From contig CANLII010000001.1 in the NCBI GenBank assembly GCA_947491315.1, forward strand, positions 1 to 64,000: a DNA stretch of 64,000 nucleotides, given 5' to 3'. Below the pieces are notes generated by a model. The model saw only the letters and a list, made by a program, of their open reading frames with translations. It searched no databases and was not told where the DNA came from. This stretch comes from Ignavibacteria bacterium (GTDB lineage: Bacteria > Bacteroidota > Ignavibacteria > Kapaibacteriales > UBA961). Of the stretch, positions 63,613-64,000 are shown piece after piece (position 1 is the stretch's first letter; each line of letters starts with the position of its first letter). A program made the position numbers and the translations under genes.

Positions 63613-64000
63613 TTATGTTGTTTTCTTCTTCACGACTTTTTTGGCTGTTGTTTTCTTAGGAGCGGTTTTTTTAGCAGTAGTTTTCTTTGCAGCAGTAGTT
63701 TTCTTAGCTGCAGAGGTCTTCTTTGTTGTTGTTTCTTTTTTCTTCGATGAGCTTTTGGATTTCGGGGCAACTTTCTGCAATGTTTTACCCTGCTCTTCTG
63801 CAAATGCAAAGCATTGTTCAAGAGTCAATGAGGCAGGATCGGTTCCTTTGGGGATTTTTACATTGCTTTTTCCAAAGCTTATATAGGGTCCGAATCTTCC
63901 ATTCACGATTGTTATTTCAGATTGTTCAGGAAATGCTTTAATCAATCGTGAAGCTTGCAATTCTCTCTTTTGTATGATGAGTTCTATCGCCTTTTCAAGT
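63613..64000 (-). CDS. topA: DNA topoisomerase I, C-terminal part (partial)
   Basis: The frame is open to the window edge (LEKAIELIIQKRELQASR precedes an internal TTG at 63960). It carries the topoisomerase C-terminal repeat signature VNGRFGPYISFG and PASLTLEQC. The last 50 residues are Lys/Thr/Ala-rich (KKTTAKKTAPKK type), similar to a histone H1 tail. The catalytic domain lies beyond 64000. Convergent with the DprE1-like gene, the two stops abutting. Confidence 0.85.
   Translation of the reverse strand, partial: LEKAIELIIQKRELQASRLIKAFPEQSEITIVNGRFGPYISFGKSNVKIPKGTDPASLTLEQCFAFAEEQGKTLQKVAPKSKSSSKKKETTTKKTSAAKKTTAAKKTTAKKTAPKKTTAKKVVKKKTT

Noticed and set aside
63641-63941. Hydrophobic plus-strand frames opposite the topA tail
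   Set aside because: They are the mirror of the repetitive Lys/Thr/Ala codons and have no family resemblance or start signal.

Overview
The window carries about 65 densely packed, mostly housekeeping genes from one bacterial chromosome. I find no phage, IS element, CRISPR array or rRNA operon. The lineage looks like Bacteroidota or the wider FCB group, possibly a Kapabacteria- or Ignavibacteria-like branch (inference). Support comes from secreted proteins with type IX secretion (T9SS) C-terminal sorting domains, several choice-of-anchor-V proteins, a 31-residue AURKAIP1/COX24-type protein, HPPD and type 2 IPP isomerase. Promoters also fit the Bacteroidota pattern: a TTTG box, 19 bases, then TAnnTTTG (seen at 29018-29048 and 29775-29805, and in a near-match form at 15451-15481). 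No gene-free stretch exceeds about 230 bases once tRNA and small genes are counted.

1-10.6 kb (minus strand): a long translation operon rimP-nusA-infB-rbfA-truB-ribF, continuing with a LipM/LplA-like enzyme, a secreted endonuclease I and an RsmI-family methyltransferase. The methyltransferase tail is built from 30-bp tandem repeats that run off the window. Terminator-like hairpins lie in the rimP leader and between nusA and infB. 10.7-23 kb: a TonB-dependent receptor, adk, tpiA with a lone paaC-like gene, two tandem choice-of-anchor-V proteins with CX4CH motifs, a MerR regulator, a WD40 gene overlapping a CRD/OmpA gene (together resembling a split T9SS PorE), a Tat flavoprotein, dprA and fni. 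23-34.8 kb: LolA-like, MFS, J-domain, lipoprotein and YfhO genes; yqeY with a tiny DUF2256 gene; tRNA-Val; a NFU-Mrp-epimerase-nucleotidyltransferase-panD run; and a fused E1 alpha/beta dehydrogenase.

35-50.7 kb: glyA, a DUF3109-rpoN-pyrD unit, an orphan PhnE-like permease, an RRM protein, glutamate dehydrogenase, HPPD, hisC, and a tightly overlapping run MqnA-like-psd-lnt-nadD-queC. 50.7-64 kb: an operon of ABC exporter, small membrane protein, YceI and CXXCH choice-of-anchor-V protein; sppA; HU; TPR; the COX24-type mini-gene; recN with an HD hydrolase and a lone metal-type ABC ATPase; a HAD-UbiA fusion coupled to a DprE1-like oxidase (a candidate polyprenyl-phospho-pentose pathway); and the 3' end of topA with a histone H1-like tail.

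The most interesting items are the split PorE-like module, the HAD-UbiA/DprE1 pair, the repeat-tailed RsmI-like protein, the possible attenuators around nusA, and the CXnCH choice-of-anchor-V family. No single unmistakable novel defence or mobile system is visible.
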